Assembly (NCBI GenBank): GCA_035308365.1
Contig: DATGGU010000022.1
Location: 6,944-70,943, forward strand
Direction of reading: 5' to 3'
Source: PALSA-505 sp035308365
Lineage (GTDB): Bacteria; Actinomycetota; Actinomycetes; Streptosporangiales; Streptosporangiaceae
Length of the DNA: 64,000 nt
In this document: piece after piece, positions 1 to 8,664 of the stretch
Layout: each line of letters starts with the position of its first letter
Numbering within the stretch: position 1 is the stretch's first letter
Program-made: the position numbers and the translations under genes
The notes under the pieces: generated by a model
The model's database searches: none
What the model saw: the letters and a program-made list of their open reading frames with translations, nothing else
Told to the model about the DNA's origin: nothing

Positions 1-252
1 TTCGGTGTAACGGGCCGAGGTGACCGTGTCGGGCAGGATGACGGCGATGTTCCCCTTACCCCGCGATGCCAGCGGCTTGAGCTTCGTCATGGCGTTGAAG
101 GTCGTGTTGAGCGAGGAAAGCGTGATCGTCGGCACCGATCCGGAACCGCCGCCCGAGGAGCCCGACGGCTTACTGCTCCCGCAGGCGGACAGAACCAGGC
201 CTGCGGTCAGGACCAGCGACAACGTCGCGCTCTTCTTGGTCACGGCTTTCAA
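1..252 (-). CDS. Sugar-type ABC transporter binding lipoprotein, N-terminal part (runs off the left edge)
   Basis: The 84 codons present give a lipoprotein signal peptide with a lipobox ending LVLSAC, a Ser/Gly linker, and the start of a periplasmic-binding fold (NIAVILPDTVTSARYTE), which resembles the opening of xylose/ribose-type sugar binding proteins. The protein should be exported and tethered outside the membrane. I chose the TTG at 252 because AGAGGTGG sits 6 bases upstream; the in-frame GTG at 243 would be too far from it. It lies downstream of, and on the same strand as, the response regulator and the ABC-histidine kinase fusion, so it is probably the transport partner of that unit. 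The ligand cannot be told from this fragment. Confidence 0.8.
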   Translation of the reverse strand, partial: MKAVTKKSATLSLVLTAGLVLSACGSSKPSGSSGGGSGSVPTITLSSLNTTFNAMTKLKPLASRGKGNIAVILPDTVTSARYTE

Positions 253-444
253 AATTAACCACCTCTGTAGGTAAAGCTGAAGGAACGGAGCATGGCCCGC
301 GCCCCTTCTAACCATCGGGAAACCGGCACGGCGAGGGCTGGCTTGGGGCAAACCATAGGGGCCAGGGAATTAACGCGGTCTTAACATCATGGCCAGCGCG
401 TAAAAAAACTGTGAACGCCGGTCTTCCGCGGAGTCTGGCTGGCG

Positions 445-1152
445 TTATTCGGGAGCGAACCGGTAACCGGCCCGCGGCTGGGTGAGGATCAGCGGGGTGC
501 TTCCCTCGGCCTCCAGCTTGGCCCGCAGCCGCCGGACGTACACCCGCACGTATTCCGTCTCGGTCTCGTAGCCGTGTCCCCACACCCGCCGCAGCAGATG
601 CCCGTGGGTGAGCAGCTTGCCGCGGTTGGTGGCCAGCTCGCGCAGCAGGGCGAACTCGGTCGGGGTCAGGTGCACCGGGTCGCCTCGCCGGGTCACCTGC
701 TGCCTGGCAAGATCGATCTCGATGTCGCCCGCGGCGATCACCGGGGGGCCTGGCTCGGCGGGAGCGGCGGGCCGGGTGCGGCGCAGCGTGGCGGTGATCC
801 GGGCCATCAGCTCCTCGATGCTGAACGGCTTGGTCATGTAGTCATCGGCGCCGACGTTCAGCGCCGTCACCTTGTCCCGCTCACCGCCGCGGGCCGAGAC
901 CACGATGATGGCGACGCTGGACCGCTCCCGGATCTGCCGGCACAGCTCGAACCCGTCCACCTCGGGCAGCATCAGGTCGAGCAGCACGATGTCCGGCTCC
1001 TCGGTCTCCAGGAGCTGCAGCGCCCGCACGCCGTCGGCGGACACCACGCTGTCGAAGCCGCGCACGGCCAGGTTGGACCGGATCAGGTCGACGATGTTGG
1101 GGTCGTCCTCCACCACCAGGGCCCGGGTGATGCCCGCGCTCTCCGCCGTCAT
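445..1152 (-). CDS. OmpR/KdpE-type response regulator
   Basis: This is a 235-residue two-domain regulator. The N-terminal receiver has the acidic pair VVEDD, the phospho-acceptor Asp in DIVLLDLMLP, and the KPF lysine. The C-terminal winged helix contains LTPTEFALL, a recognition helix VYVRRLRAKLE and the terminal wing AGYRF. The start at 1152 is preferred over the ATG at 1182 because GGAGGAC lies just before 1152 and 1182 falls in the conserved flank of an intergenic repeat. The gene follows the ABC-histidine kinase fusion on the same strand, so it is the obvious phosphotransfer partner. Target genes are not visible; the lipoprotein gene downstream is a candidate. Confidence 0.93.
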   Translation of the reverse strand: MTAESAGITRALVVEDDPNIVDLIRSNLAVRGFDSVVSADGVRALQLLETEEPDIVLLDLMLPEVDGFELCRQIRERSSVAIIVVSARGGERDKVTALNVGADDYMTKPFSIEELMARITATLRRTRPAAPAEPGPPVIAAGDIEIDLARQQVTRRGDPVHLTPTEFALLRELATNRGKLLTHGHLLRRVWGHGYETETEYVRVYVRRLRAKLEAEGSTPLILTQPRAGYRFAPE

Positions 1153-1191
1153 CGCTGTCCTCCGGTCGTCACTGTGCCTCATGCGAAATTC

Positions 1192-1411
1192 GCGTTATGC
1201 AAATTTCTTCCCTGGTGCTGTGCCGCTGACTGTGCTCAATCCGATCCGCGCTGCCCAATGGTCTGCCGGGTGGCTCTGGCTGTAGCTGGCCCGATCGCTC
1301 GCGCAGGCCCTCCGGGCCCGCACTCGTGCTGCGGATTGGGCAGCGCTCCTGGGCCCGATCGCTCGCGCAGGCCCTCTGGGCCTGCACTCGCGATGCGGTT
1401 TTGCATAACGC
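1192..1411 (-). repeat. Dispersed inverted-repeat element, copy A (internally duplicated)
   Basis: The element is bounded by GCGTTATGCAAAA at 1411 (reading leftward) and its inverted match AAATTTGCATAACGC ending at 1192. It is about 220 bases, twice the size of copies C and D, because its GC-rich core (GAGTGC-GGCCC-GGGCCTGCGCGAGCGATCGG) occurs twice and a perfect 12-base inverted repeat (GCGCTGCCCAAT / ATTGGGCAGCGC) surrounds the second core. It overlaps the 3' end of the histidine kinase gene and supplies its stop codon. Both sides carry the dinucleotide GA, as in the other copies. Confidence 0.85.
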
Positions 1412-3893
1412 TCACAGGTTCAGCTTCCTCGGTTTCGTCGCCTTCGTGGGAGCCGGGCGCCGTGCCCTTGGTTTCGCCGGCTTCCACCGGCAGGTGGATG
1501 TGGAAGCACGTGCCCTTGACCGGGCGGTGCAGCTCCAGCCGGCCACCGTGCGCCTCGACGATGGCCTTGGCGATGGACAGGCCCAGGCCGGCCCCGGCGG
1601 TGGGGTCGCGCCGCCGCTTCGGCTCCAGCGCCGCGGCCAGCCCACCGGGGATGCCGGCGCCGCTGTCGGCCACGCTGACCATCACCTCGGCCGGGCTGGA
1701 CGTCGTGCTCGCGGTGATGCTGACCTGTGTGCCCGGCGGATTGTGCCGGACCGCGTTGCTCAGCAGGTTCACGAAGACCTGCTCCAGCCGGTCGTGGTCC
1801 GCCCACACCGCGGGCAGGGCCGGATCGCACCCCATCGAGATGGCCGCCGACTGGTCCGGCGGCAGGCAGGCCACCGCGGCCTCCAGCACCAGCGCCAGGT
1901 CACACCAGTCCCGTTGCAGCCGCATGACACCCGACTCGATCGCCGAGAAGTCGAGCAGGTCGTTCACCAGGCGGCCAAGCCGGGCCGACTCGGCGGCGAT
2001 CCGGTCCAGGAAGCGCCGCTGTGAGTCCCCGTCCCAGGTGACGTCCGGCTGCATGAGGCTGGACGCGTAGCCGCGGATCGCCGTCAGCGGGGTCCGCAGC
2101 TCGTGGCTGAGCCGGGACAGGAAGCCGCGCTGCAGCTCGCGCGAACGGCGCAGCGCCGCGGCCTCCTGGTGGGCCAGCCCGGCCTCCTCCCGTTCCAGCG
2201 CCAGCCGCAGCGAGTGCGCGGCGTCCTCGAGCAGCGCGGTCTCCTCCTTCGTGGCGCGCAGTTGCTTCCAGCTCGCCAGCAGGACGGTGGGCCCGCCTGG
2301 CGCGGTGAACGCGACCGCCAGCAGCCGCCGCCCCTGGCGGTTCCTGAGCTGCCTGGCGACCCCGTCCATGTTCGCATCCGCCAGCGTCCGCTCGGCCACG
2401 CCGGACAGGGTGGCCGAGGCTCCGGCCGGGTCGTGGCCGTCCGGCCCGGCGAACGCGCGCCAGCGCACCGGTGCCGCCGGCGGCCGGGTGAGCAGCGCGA
2501 CCTCGTCGGCCCGCAGCCCGCGGCGCAGCGACTCCACGGCGACGACCAGCCCCTCGGCCACCGGGACCGGGCCGGCCAGCGTCTCCAGCATCTCCCGGAT
2601 GGTCTCCAGGACGCGGTTGCGGGCGGTGACCTGATCGAGCAGCCGGTCGCGCTCGACGGCGCTGGCGGCGTAGCCGGCGTAGAGCGTGACCAGGTCGAGC
2701 TGGTCACGCTGGGGCGCACCGGGCTCGCCGCGGAAGACCGTGATGACACCGCTGAGCCCGCCCGGCCCCATGACCGGCACCGACCAGGAGCTCGCGACGC
2801 CGGCCACGGCGGCCAGGTGGGCGTAGTCCCGCCAGGCGATGCTGATCCGGACGTCGCCCTCGATGACTGGTTTCTCGGTGGTGGCGGACAGCCCGACCGG
2901 CCCGCCCGCCGGGCCGAACGGAAGCACCGACCACTCCGAGAGCTGGCCCTGGGCGAACCCCAGCGACGCGGCACAGATCAGCGTCTGGTCGGTCACCAGG
3001 TGGATGCAGAGCCGCTGGGTGCTGAGCGCCGCGCCGAGCGCCGACAGGATCAGCGACAGGCTGGAGGAGGGGTCCGCCGACACCAGCCGGTCGGCGAGTC
3101 CATGCAGCCTGGTGAGCTGGCGGCGGGCGGAGGAGTCCACCTGCTGGCCGGACAGCAGGGCCACCACTTCGTCCGGGTGGGTGCCGCGCGGCTCCAGGTC
3201 GGCGACGATCCGGCCCTGCCGCAGCACGACGATGCGGTCGGCGAGCCGGAACATCTGATCGATATCGTGGCAGGCGAGCAGGATCGTCGTACCCTTGGCC
3301 CGCAACTCGGTGATCAGGGCTTCGACCTGGGCGGACTCCACCACCCCGAGGGATGCGGTCGGCTCGTCCAGGGCCAGCAGCCGGGGTTGCCTGCGCATCG
3401 CCCTGGCGACGGCCACGAGCTGGCGCTGCCCGCCAGACAGCGTGCGGATGCTCCGGGTGGTGTCGTGCAGCGGAATGTGCAGGCTTTCGAGCACGGCGGC
3501 CGCGGCCTCGTGGAAACGGCTCTCGGAGAGCATCAGCCGCCGCGATTCCTGCCCCAGCATCACGTTCGCGGCGACGTCAAGATTGAAGCACAAGGCCAGG
3601 TCCTGCCAGACCACGGCGATGCCCTGCCGGGCGGCGGCGATCGGATCGGCGGGCACGGGTCGGCCAGCCAGGTAGATCTCGCCGCTGTCCGGGGTGATAT
3701 CGCCGGCGATGCAGCGCACGAGCGTGGTCTTGCCGGCGCCGTTCTCCCCGGCCAGCGCGATAAGCTCGCCGGGCCGGACGCTGAGGTCGACCCCGTCGAG
3801 TGCGCGGACCGGCCCGAAGCTGACCCGCAGTCCGGACACCGTCAGCAGTGGCGGCGGCGGGTCCGCGGGGACGGCGGGCGCGAGTGCGGTCAT
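1236..3893 (-). CDS. ABC transporter ATPase fused to GAF-like region and sensor histidine kinase
   Basis: One 885-residue protein joins two machines. Residues 15-250 are a complete sugar-type ABC ATPase: Walker A GENGAGKTT (49-57), Q-loop Gln97, signature LSGGQRQ (152-158), Walker B LLALDEP (172-178), H-loop His209. Residues 260-570 look like one or two GAF-type sensory domains. Residues 585-660 are a HisKA domain with the phospho-accepting His597 in LSHELRTPL. Residues 665-803 are a kinase ATPase domain with the N box (NLLSNAVRH), ADSGAG and GAGLGLS. No membrane segment is evident, so it is cytosolic and could attach to the membrane only through an unseen permease. Sugar importers usually have two ABC halves in one ATPase; this has one. 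Residues 828-885 are encoded by repeat copy A and are not native-looking. It heads the leftward unit with the response regulator and binding lipoprotein. Confidence 0.93.
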   Translation of the reverse strand: MTALAPAVPADPPPPLLTVSGLRVSFGPVRALDGVDLSVRPGELIALAGENGAGKTTLVRCIAGDITPDSGEIYLAGRPVPADPIAAARQGIAVVWQDLALCFNLDVAANVMLGQESRRLMLSESRFHEAAAAVLESLHIPLHDTTRSIRTLSGGQRQLVAVARAMRRQPRLLALDEPTASLGVVESAQVEALITELRAKGTTILLACHDIDQMFRLADRIVVLRQGRIVADLEPRGTHPDEVVALLSGQQVDSSARRQLTRLHGLADRLVSADPSSSLSLILSALGAALSTQRLCIHLVTDQTLICAASLGFAQGQLSEWSVLPFGPAGGPVGLSATTEKPVIEGDVRISIAWRDYAHLAAVAGVASSWSVPVMGPGGLSGVITVFRGEPGAPQRDQLDLVTLYAGYAASAVERDRLLDQVTARNRVLETIREMLETLAGPVPVAEGLVVAVESLRRGLRADEVALLTRPPAAPVRWRAFAGPDGHDPAGASATLSGVAERTLADANMDGVARQLRNRQGRRLLAVAFTAPGGPTVLLASWKQLRATKEETALLEDAAHSLRLALEREEAGLAHQEAAALRRSRELQRGFLSRLSHELRTPLTAIRGYASSLMQPDVTWDGDSQRRFLDRIAAESARLGRLVNDLLDFSAIESGVMRLQRDWCDLALVLEAAVACLPPDQSAAISMGCDPALPAVWADHDRLEQVFVNLLSNAVRHNPPGTQVSITASTTSSPAEVMVSVADSGAGIPGGLAAALEPKRRRDPTAGAGLGLSIAKAIVEAHGGRLELHRPVKGTCFHIHLPVEAGETKGTAPGSHEGDETEEAEPVSVMQNRIASAGPEGLRERSGPGALPNPQHECGPGGPARAIGPATARATRQTIGQRGSD

Positions 3894-4112
3894 TCCGCCA
3901 TTGTGTGGCAGGTGACACCGCACTGGCCATTCGGCATCCCGGCAGGTCGTACCGCCGCACCCGCCGGCCGCGCCGGCCTGCCGGGCCCCGGCCCGCCGGT
4001 GCCGGGTGTGGCAATGACCCCACGAGGCCTTGTGCGCGATGCCGCCAAGGCAGCCGCGTTGTCGGTCTATGCTCACTGCTGCCAAGTCCGAGCGCTCCAG
4101 GAGTACCCCCCC

Positions 4113-6734
4113 TTGAAAGCAATCCGACGCTTCACCGTCCATACCGCGCTGCCCGGGCCGCTGGCCCCGCTGCAGGAGCTGATGCTCAACCTGCGGTGGT
4201 CCTGGCACGCCGGAAGCAGCAGCGTGCTGGCGGCGATCGCCCCCGACAAGTGGGAGCGCAGCGGGCATGACCCGGTAGCCATGCTCGGCGACGTGCCGCC
4301 CGAGCGCCTCGAGGAGCTCGCTGCCGACGAGCCGTTCCTGCGCAGGCTGGCCGAGGCGGCCGACGACCTGGCCGAGTACCTGTCCGGACCGCGCTGGTAC
4401 CAGTCGCAGGACCCGTCCTGGCCCAAGGCCATCGCGTACTTCTCGCCCGAGTACGGCATCACCGAGACGCTGCCGCAGTACTCCGGCGGGCTCGGCATCC
4501 TGGCCGGGGACCACCTGAAGGCCGCCAGCGACCTTGGCGTGCCGCTGATCGGCGTGGGCCTGCTCTACCGGCACGGGTACTTCACCCAGTCGCTGTCGGC
4601 GGAGGGCTGGCAGGCCGAGCGGTACCCGGTGGCGGACCCGAACGGGCTGCCACTCACCCTGTTGCGCGACGCCGACGGGGCACCGATCCGGGTCGCGGTC
4701 ATGCTGGCCGGGAAGCGCAACCTGGCCGCCCAGGTCTGGCTCGCCCAGGTGGGCCGCGTTCCGCTGCTGCTGCTCGATTCGTACGTCGAGGACAACGAGC
4801 CCGAGCTGCGCGAGGTGACCGACCGGCTCTACGGCGGCGGCGGCGAACACCGGCTGCGTCAGGAGCTGCTGCTGGGCATCGGCGGGCTCCGGGCCATCCG
4901 GGCGTTCTGCGCGATCACCGGCCACCCGGAGCCCGAGGTCTTCCACACCAACGAGGGGCACGCAGGCTTCCTCGGGGTGGAGCGGATCCGTGAGTACGCC
5001 AGCCAGGGGCTTAAATTCGACGAGGCGCTGGAGATGGGCCGGGCCGGCACCGTTTTCACCACGCACACCCCGGTGCCGGCCGGCATCGACAGGTTCGAGC
5101 GCGACCTGGTGCAACGGCACTTCGGCGAGGGGGTGGCGGACCCGGCGCTGCCCTGTGACCGGGTGCTCGCGCTCGGCGCCGAGACCTACCCAGGCGGCGA
5201 CCCCGGCGTGTTCAACATGGCGGTCATGGGCATGCGGCTGGCCCGGCGGGTGAACGGGGTGAGCCGCCTGCACGGCGAGGTGAGCCGCCAGATGTTCGCC
5301 GGGCTGTGGCCCGGCTTCGACATTGACGAGATCCCCATCGGCTCGGTGACCAACGGCGTGCACGCGCCCAGCTGGATGGCCGGCGAGGTGCACGCCCTCG
5401 CCGGGGAAGAGGCCGGGGTGAGCGAAGCAGCCGGGATGAGCGAGGTGGGCGAGTCCTGGGAACAGATCGCCGCCGCCAGCGGCGCGAGCATCTGGCAGGC
5501 CCGCGGCACCTTGCGTGCCCGCCTGGTCGCCGAGGCCCGGCGCAGGCTGCGTGCCTCCTGGCGGCAGCGCGGCTCCTCCGACGCGGAGCTCACCTGGATC
5601 GACGACGTGCTCGACGAGGATGTGCTGACGGTAGGCTTCGCCCGCCGGGTGCCCTCCTACAAGCGGCTGACCCTCATGTTGCGCGATCCGGCCCGGCTGA
5701 AGGCGCTGCTGCTGGACCCCGTCCGGCCGGTGCAGATCATCATCGCCGGCAAGGCGCACCCCGCCGACGACGGTGGCAAGCGGCTGATCCAGCAGATGAT
5801 CGCGTTCACCGACGACCCCGAGGTCCGGCACCGCATCGTGTTTCTGCCGGACTACGACATGGCGCTCGGCCGGGCTCTGGTGCAAGGCTGTGACGTCTGG
5901 CTGAACAACCCGCTGCGGCCGCTGGAGGCCTGCGGGACCTCGGGCATGAAGGCCGCGCTCAACGGCGGGCTCAACCTGTCCGTACGGGATGGCTGGTGGG
6001 ACGAGTGCTCCGACGGCGCCAACGGCTGGGACATCCCGTCCGCCGACGGCATGGCCGACGAGAGCCGCCGTGACGACCTGGAGGCGGCCGCGCTCTACGA
6101 GCTGCTCGGCAAGACGGTGGCGCCGCTGTTCTACGACCACGACGCCGACGGGCTGCCCCGGCGGTGGCTGGAGATGGTCCGGCACACGCTGCGCACGCTC
6201 GGCCCGAGGCTGCAGGCCACGCACATGGTCCGTGAGTACGTCACCGAGCTGTACGTCCCGGCCGCCAGGGCGAGCCGGGCCCTGAGTGGCGGCGATCCGC
6301 CGTTCGCCGGGGCCAGGAATCTGGCCTCCTGGCGGCACCACGTCGTGAAAGCCTGGCAGAACGTGCGCATCGAGCACGTGGAGGCCGAGGAGGCCGAGCC
6401 GAAGCTGGGCTCCAGGCTGGCCGTCCGGGCGCGGGTCGCCCTGGGCGAGCTCACCCCGGCCGACGTCGCGGTCGAGCTGGTCTGCGGCCGGGTGGGCGGC
6501 AACGACGAGATCACCGACCCCACGTCCACCACGCTGCTGCCCGACCCGCAGGCACCGGGGTCACCGGGCAGCGCCGTCAGGTACGCGGGCGAGGCGGTGC
6601 TGAGCTGCGCCGGCCCGTTCGGCTATACCGTCCGGGTGCTGCCCCGCCACCCGCTGCTTGACACTCGCGCCGAGCTTGGCCTGGTCACCATGCCCGACGC
6701 ACCGGTCGGCATGATCAACGGCGACCTGCGGTAA
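4113..6734 (+). CDS. glgP: Alpha-glucan phosphorylase
   Basis: This 873-residue enzyme of glycogen/maltodextrin breakdown releases glucose-1-phosphate from alpha-1,4-glucan ends. The N-terminus KAIRRFTVH followed by LMLNLRWSWH matches the actinobacterial GlgP type with its DUF3417 region. The PLP-lysine region EACGTSGMKAALNGG is present near residue 615. I chose the TTG at 4113, with CAGGAG about 9 bases upstream, because conserved sequence begins exactly there; no ATG fits. The gene is divergent from the ABC-kinase fusion across a 219-base gap, in which TATGCT at 4068 is a possible -10 element. Repeat copy B follows the stop codon. Confidence 0.93.
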   Translation: MKAIRRFTVHTALPGPLAPLQELMLNLRWSWHAGSSSVLAAIAPDKWERSGHDPVAMLGDVPPERLEELAADEPFLRRLAEAADDLAEYLSGPRWYQSQDPSWPKAIAYFSPEYGITETLPQYSGGLGILAGDHLKAASDLGVPLIGVGLLYRHGYFTQSLSAEGWQAERYPVADPNGLPLTLLRDADGAPIRVAVMLAGKRNLAAQVWLAQVGRVPLLLLDSYVEDNEPELREVTDRLYGGGGEHRLRQELLLGIGGLRAIRAFCAITGHPEPEVFHTNEGHAGFLGVERIREYASQGLKFDEALEMGRAGTVFTTHTPVPAGIDRFERDLVQRHFGEGVADPALPCDRVLALGAETYPGGDPGVFNMAVMGMRLARRVNGVSRLHGEVSRQMFAGLWPGFDIDEIPIGSVTNGVHAPSWMAGEVHALAGEEAGVSEAAGMSEVGESWEQIAAASGASIWQARGTLRARLVAEARRRLRASWRQRGSSDAELTWIDDVLDEDVLTVGFARRVPSYKRLTLMLRDPARLKALLLDPVRPVQIIIAGKAHPADDGGKRLIQQMIAFTDDPEVRHRIVFLPDYDMALGRALVQGCDVWLNNPLRPLEACGTSGMKAALNGGLNLSVRDGWWDECSDGANGWDIPSADGMADESRRDDLEAAALYELLGKTVAPLFYDHDADGLPRRWLEMVRHTLRTLGPRLQATHMVREYVTELYVPAARASRALSGGDPPFAGARNLASWRHHVVKAWQNVRIEHVEAEEAEPKLGSRLAVRARVALGELTPADVAVELVCGRVGGNDEITDPTSTTLLPDPQAPGSPGSAVRYAGEAVLSCAGPFGYTVRVLPRHPLLDTRAELGLVTMPDAPVGMINGDLR

Positions 6735-6752
6735 GCCCGGCGGGGTGCCGGA

Positions 6753-6900
6753 GCGTCATGCGAAACCGCATCGCGAGTGCGGGCCCACAGGCCCGCGCAA
6801 GCGATGGCCACGGTCACCACAGCGGGTCATGTGGGCAGCGCGACTTCGAATGGGGCACAGTCAGAGCTACAGCCACCCGGCAGGTAATTTTGCATGGCGC
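6753..6900 (+). repeat. Dispersed inverted-repeat element, copy B
   Basis: It opens with GCGTCATGCGAAACCGC, continues with the shared core (ATCGCGAGTGCGGGCCC, AGGCCCGCGCAAGCGAT) and closes with ATTTTGCATGGCGC. An internal CGACTTCGAATGGGGCACAGT resembles the sequence that lies just outside the right end of copies A, C and D, so this copy looks extended. It sits between the glgP stop and the enoyl-CoA hydratase start. Confidence 0.82.
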
Positions 6901-6959
6901 GACTTTTGCGGGAGTTACCGCCCGGACAGTCGCCACCGGAGCGCGCTGGGAGGGTTGAC

Positions 6960-7739
6960 ATGAGCGAATTCGTCCGGGTGGAGACCGAGGACGCGGTCGC
7001 CACCATCCGGCTGGACCGCCCACCCATGAACGCGCTGAGCGCTTCCATGCAGGACGAGCTGACCGACGCCGCCACACAGGTGAGCGCCGACGACGGCATC
7101 AGGGCCGTCGTGCTCTACGGTGGGCCCAAGGTCTTCGCGGCCGGCGTGGACATCAAGGAGATGGCCGAGGCCAGCTATGCGCGCATGGTGTCCGATACCC
7201 GGCGGCTGCAGGCCACCTTCACCACCGTTGCCAGGATCCCCAAGCCGGTCGTGGCGGCGGTCACCGGCTACGCGCTCGGCGGCGGGCTGGAGCTGGCGCT
7301 CTGCGCCGACTTTCGGGTCCTCGGCGAGAAGGCGAAGGTTGGCCAGCCCGAGATCCTGCTCGGCATCATCCCCGGCGCCGGCGGGACGCAGCGGCTGCCC
7401 CGTCTGATCGGCCCGGCCAGGGCCAAGGACATCGTGTTCACCGGGCGGTTCGTAGCTGCGCAGGAGGCGCTCGCCATGGGCCTGGCCGACCGGGTCGTGC
7501 CGGATGGGGAGGTCTACCAGGCCGCCCTCGAACTGGCCGGGCGCTTCGCCAGCGGCCCGGCCATCGCTCTGCGCGCGGCCAAGCAGGCCATCGACGACGG
7601 GCTGGAGGTCAGCCTGGACGCCGGCCTGGAGATCGAGCGACTGCACTTCTCCGGCCTGTTCGCCACCGAGGATCAGCGCACCGGAATGCGCAGTTTCATC
7701 GAGAATGGGCCCGGGAAGGCCACGTTCTCCGGAAGGTGA
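6960..7739 (+). CDS. Enoyl-CoA hydratase/isomerase family protein
   Basis: The protein is 259 residues, the usual crotonase length. It has the oxyanion-hole segments FAAGVDIKEM and GYALGGGLELAL and both candidate catalytic glutamates (in GLELAL and in QPEILLGIIPGAGG), so it should be an active hydratase acting on acyl-CoA thioesters in the cytosol. The ATG at 6960 is preceded by GGGAGGG. The small downstream gene starts 4 bases after its stop, so the two are co-transcribed. The acyl-CoA substrate is not predictable; no other beta-oxidation gene is adjacent. Confidence 0.92.
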   Translation: MSEFVRVETEDAVATIRLDRPPMNALSASMQDELTDAATQVSADDGIRAVVLYGGPKVFAAGVDIKEMAEASYARMVSDTRRLQATFTTVARIPKPVVAAVTGYALGGGLELALCADFRVLGEKAKVGQPEILLGIIPGAGGTQRLPRLIGPARAKDIVFTGRFVAAQEALAMGLADRVVPDGEVYQAALELAGRFASGPAIALRAAKQAIDDGLEVSLDAGLEIERLHFSGLFATEDQRTGMRSFIENGPGKATFSGR

Positions 7740-7743
7740 GGAC

Positions 7744-8154
7744 ATGAGCGAGTCGGGCGACGCTCTCTCTTTCGACCTCGTAGCCGCCGCGCTGCGCGCC
7801 GACAGTGCCGACGTGGCCGTCTACGCACGGGTACTGACCGACTCGCTCGGCGAAGCGCTGCCGCCCGGAGTCGTCGACATCGACCGGGAGCGCACCATGT
7901 CGGACCGGATGCGCGGCCGCCCCGGCGAAGTGTCGAAGATCACGGTGCGGCTTGGCGAGCAGGTGCTGACGCTGGTCAATCAGCGCGGCCGGCTGGTCGC
8001 CGAGATCTGCAAAGAGGTCCGTGGCGTGGTGTTGTCCCGGCGGCCTGCCCCGGTGGAGGAATGGCTGGCCGAGCTGGCCAGGGGACTGGTCGCCTACGCC
8101 GACCAGAATGCCCAGGCCGCGCGGGTACTGCGCCGTCTGGTCGCCGGGAACTGA
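7744..8154 (+). CDS. Conserved hypothetical protein, 136 residues
   Basis: I do not recognise a named family with certainty. The protein is acidic at the N-terminus, with a beta-rich middle (EVSKITVRLGEQVLTLVNQRG) and an amphipathic helical C-terminal half (VEEWLAELARGLVAYADQN) and no membrane segment or signal. It starts 4 bases after the enoyl-CoA hydratase stop, with GTGAGGAC upstream, so it is translated from the same transcript and may be a partner or regulator of it. The stop codon is followed immediately by a long C-rich repeat tract. Confidence 0.75.
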   Translation: MSESGDALSFDLVAAALRADSADVAVYARVLTDSLGEALPPGVVDIDRERTMSDRMRGRPGEVSKITVRLGEQVLTLVNQRGRLVAEICKEVRGVVLSRRPAPVEEWLAELARGLVAYADQNAQAARVLRRLVAGN

Positions 8155-8159
8155 CTGCG

Positions 8160-8515
8160 ACGGCCAGCGGCTGCCACCTCACAAGCCCCGCCAGAAAAGC
8201 CCGCCAGCCCAACCCCATCAGTCCCGCCAGCAAAGCCGCCAGCCCAACCCCTCATCAGTCCAGCCACCAAAGCCCACCAAACCGGCCAGTCTCTCCTCCC
8301 ACCAGTCCAACTCGCCCAATTCGCGACCAGACACCAACCTTCAACCATCCGCCCAACTATCAACCACCAGCCAGAGCTCAGCCGCCGAGCCCGCCAGCCT
8401 CTCTCACCACCGGGCCAGCTGCCACCACCTCCAGACCAACCGCCGCCACCTCCAGGCCATCTGCCACCTCCAGGCCAGCTGCCGAGCGGATAGTGACGGC
8501 GCGGCTGCGCGGCGA
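8160..8515 (+). repeat. C-rich, G-poor degenerate repeat tract in a 510-base gap
   Basis: The gap 8155-8664 holds no convincing gene. Most of it is made of loosely repeated short units such as GCCAGCCCAACCCC, CATCAGTCC and CACCTCCAGGCCA. Cytosines far outnumber guanines on the plus strand, which is the sense strand of the preceding gene. It reads through as proline/serine/glutamine-rich low complexity in two frames and has no start with a good ribosome site. A Rho-type termination region is one reading. Confidence 0.7.
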
Positions 8516-8664
8516 ATAACCGCGTCCAGTCCGTAACTTGCGGGTGCTTATGTTCGTCACAATTAAGGGGCAGCCTTGCCTGTGAGGGGGCGGCCTTCGG
8601 CTCGGCAATCTTTTGACAGTGGCAGCGCTCGGATCGGCAAGCCTTCCCTTAGGGTGGCAGTGCG

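Noticed and set aside
3894..6377. Long open frame on the minus strand continuing upstream of the ABC-histidine kinase fusion
   Set aside because: It is the antisense of glgP, with His/Gly/Arg/Gln-rich low-complexity translation and no family motif; the fusion's own start at 3893 is well placed before the ABC domain.
8160..8515. Possible CRISPR array or proline-rich gene
   Set aside because: The repeat units vary in length and sequence and have no regular spacers; the open frames are low-complexity with no credible start or ribosome site.
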